From Planctomycetaceae bacterium (GTDB lineage: Bacteria > Planctomycetota > Planctomycetia > Pirellulales > UBA1268): 6,575 nucleotides of DNA. Under the pieces are notes generated by a model, which ran no database searches, had not been told where the DNA came from, and was given only the letters and a program-made list of their open reading frames with translations. A program made the position numbers and the translations under genes. The stretch is from positions 1 to 6,575 of the forward strand of contig CANGIH010000142.1 of assembly GCA_947453875.1 (NCBI GenBank), in the 5' to 3' direction. Shown piece by piece: positions 5,247 to 6,575 of this stretch. Every line of letters begins with the position of its first letter. Within the stretch, counting starts at the first letter, position 1.

Positions 5247-6575
5247 TCAGACGCTGGCGGCATCGAGTTTGTCCGGGTCGACACCAAGCGACGTGATCGC
5301 CTCGGCAACGACCTCGGCGCTGATCGCGCCGGCAGCCGCCAGCCGCGAAAGGACGCCAACGGCGATGCACTCGGCATCGACTTCGAAATGACGACGGAGC
5401 CGTGTCCTGGACTCGCTGCGGCCGAAGCCGTCGGTGCCCATCACGAACAGGCCCCCGGGGATCCAGGCATCGAGTTGCTCCGGTACGGCGCGGACATGGT
5501 CGCTGGCGGCGACAAACACCCCCTCGGCGGCCCCGAGCGTCTCCTCGAGGTAGCTCCGACGCGGCTCCTCGGTGGGATGGAGCATGTTCCAATGGCGGCA
5601 GGCGAGCGCTTCGCGTCGCAGCTCTTTCCAACTGGTGACACTCCAGACAGTGCTGGTCACGCCAAACCGATCGGCGAGCAACTCCCCGGCCCGGATGACC
5701 TCGCGGAGGATCGCCCCCGACCCGAGCAACTGCACGGGCGGCAGGGAGGCGGCCTTCCCCTTCTTGGCCCCCTTCGCGGCCACCGGCTTGCCGGCAATCT
5801 CACGGAGGCGGTACGCCCCCTTCACGATCCCCTCGGCGCAGCCCTCGGGCATCGCCGGCATCTCGTAGTTTTCGTTGTAGATCGTGAGGTAGTAGATCCA
5901 ATCCTCGCCCTTGGCATACATCCGCTCCATGCCATCGAGCATGATCACGGTCGCCTCGTAAACGAAGGCCGGGTCGTACGCCTTCACCGTCGGATAGGCC
6001 ATCGCGAACAGGTGGCTATGGCCGTCCTGATGCTGCAGCCCTTCACCATTGAGCGTGGTGCGACCGGCCGTGCCGCCGAGCATAAAACCGCGGGCGCGGC
6101 AGTCGCAGGCGGCCCAGACAAGGTCCCCGATCCGCTGGAAACCGAACATCGAGTAGTAGATGAAGATCGGGATCATCGGCACGCCATGCGTGGCATACGA
6201 CGTCCCGGCGGCGACGAAGCTCGACATGCTCCCCGCCTCGGTGATCCCCTCCTCGAGAATCTGCCCGTCCTTCGCTTCCCGGTAGTAGAGGAGTTGATCC
6301 GAGTCGACCGGCTCGTAGAGCTGCCCGGTATGGGCATAGATCCCACACTGCTTGAAGAGCGGATCCATGCCAAAGGTCCGCGACTCGTCGGGCACGATCG
6401 GCACGATGTACTTCCCCACCGACTTGTCCTTGAGAAGCGACCCCATCAGTGTCACCGCACCGGTGGTGGTCGAGACCTCGCGGCCGGTGCTCTTCTCGAT
6501 GAAGGGGATGTATTCGGCAAGCGTCGGGGTCTTCAGTCGCGGCGAATCGAGCGGACGCGTCGGCACATAGCCGCC
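5247..6575 (-). CDS. aceE: Pyruvate dehydrogenase E1 component, homodimeric type, C-terminal half
   Basis: ThDP-dependent E1 that decarboxylates pyruvate and acetylates the lipoate of AceF. The frame is open to the right edge (it begins GGYVPTRPLD), so the 442 residues seen are the C-terminal half; E. coli AceE is about 887 residues. The GTG at 6566 is internal, not the start. The fragment covers the end of the ThDP-diphosphate domain, the pyrimidine-binding domain and the C-terminal domain. Fragment residues E64 (PDESRTFGMD), E113 (GITEAGS) and H182 (GLQHQDGHSH) have the same spacing (49 and 69) as E. coli E522, E571 and H640 as I recall them, so this half of the active site looks intact. 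Also seen are YYSMFGFQRIGDL, GGTAGRTTLNGEG, NENYEMPAMPEG and MGTDGFGRSESR. One oddity is a Lys/Ala/Gly-rich stretch (fragment residues 261-280, positions 5736-5795) that is longer than the E. coli counterpart. The gene is first of the four seen; aceF follows after 120 bases. Confidence 0.97.
   Translation of the reverse strand, partial: GGYVPTRPLDSPRLKTPTLAEYIPFIEKSTGREVSTTTGAVTLMGSLLKDKSVGKYIVPIVPDESRTFGMDPLFKQCGIYAHTGQLYEPVDSDQLLYYREAKDGQILEEGITEAGSMSSFVAAGTSYATHGVPMIPIFIYYSMFGFQRIGDLVWAACDCRARGFMLGGTAGRTTLNGEGLQHQDGHSHLFAMAYPTVKAYDPAFVYEATVIMLDGMERMYAKGEDWIYYLTIYNENYEMPAMPEGCAEGIVKGAYRLREIAGKPVAAKGAKKGKAASLPPVQLLGSGAILREVIRAGELLADRFGVTSTVWSVTSWKELRREALACRHWNMLHPTEEPRRSYLEETLGAAEGVFVAASDHVRAVPEQLDAWIPGGLFVMGTDGFGRSESRTRLRRHFEVDAECIAVGVLSRLAAAGAISAEVVAEAITSLGVDPDKLDAASV

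Noticed and set aside
4393..5391. Plus-strand open frame of 332 codons opposite aceF
   Set aside because: The product is low-complexity Ala/Gly/Ser/Thr, mirrors the Ala/Pro linker of AceF and runs across the aceF-aceE gap; there are no family motifs.
4732..5631. Minus-strand open frame of 299 codons across the aceE-aceF gap
   Set aside because: It overlaps the conserved ends of both genes in another frame and its product is Arg/Gly/Ser-rich without motifs.
5247..6566. aceE starting at GTG 6566 as a complete short gene
   Set aside because: The frame is open to the window edge and the residues before the GTG (GGY) continue the family alignment; homodimeric AceE is about twice this length.

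Overview
This window is ordinary central metabolism: four consecutive genes, all on the minus strand, encoding E1 and E2 subunits of the two main 2-oxoacid dehydrogenase complexes. In transcription order (right to left) they are the C-terminal half of aceE (homodimeric pyruvate dehydrogenase E1, cut by the right window edge), a complete aceF (dihydrolipoamide acetyltransferase, E2p), a complete sucA (2-oxoglutarate dehydrogenase E1, E1o), and the N-terminal ~232 residues of sucB (dihydrolipoamide succinyltransferase, E2o, cut by the left edge). The gaps are 120, 36 and 57 bases (the 36 depends on the sucA start), so one transcription unit is likely. No E3 (lipoamide dehydrogenase) gene is visible; it could lie beyond sucB or elsewhere in the genome.

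Together the products would cover entry of pyruvate into the TCA cycle (AceE decarboxylates pyruvate, AceF passes the acetyl group to CoA) and the 2-oxoglutarate to succinyl-CoA step inside it (SucA and SucB). Each E2 has one N-terminal lipoyl domain with its acceptor lysine at residue 43, a peripheral-subunit-binding domain and a catalytic acyltransferase domain. Active-site residues are intact wherever the window covers them. The unusual point of layout is that both complexes are encoded back to back; in E. coli, aceEF-lpd and sucAB are separate loci.

The DNA is clearly GC-rich, and codon choice follows: the sucA frame appears to use none of the codons TTA, CTA and TCA over about 930 codons, which leaves a huge spurious open frame on the plus strand. 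The starts lack strong Shine-Dalgarno sequences; aceF and sucB have pyrimidine-rich leaders ending in CACC before the ATG. A GC-rich bacterium is certain. Planctomycetota is my tentative guess from the flavour of the proteins and the leaders, not a demonstrated assignment.

Non-coding content is small: a GC-rich hairpin with a displaced T-run and a U-rich leader in the aceE-aceF gap, a (CCT)7 plus GCT microsatellite inside the aceF linker, and a short internal duplication in the sucA linker. I found no RNA gene, mobile element, CRISPR array or novel system here.
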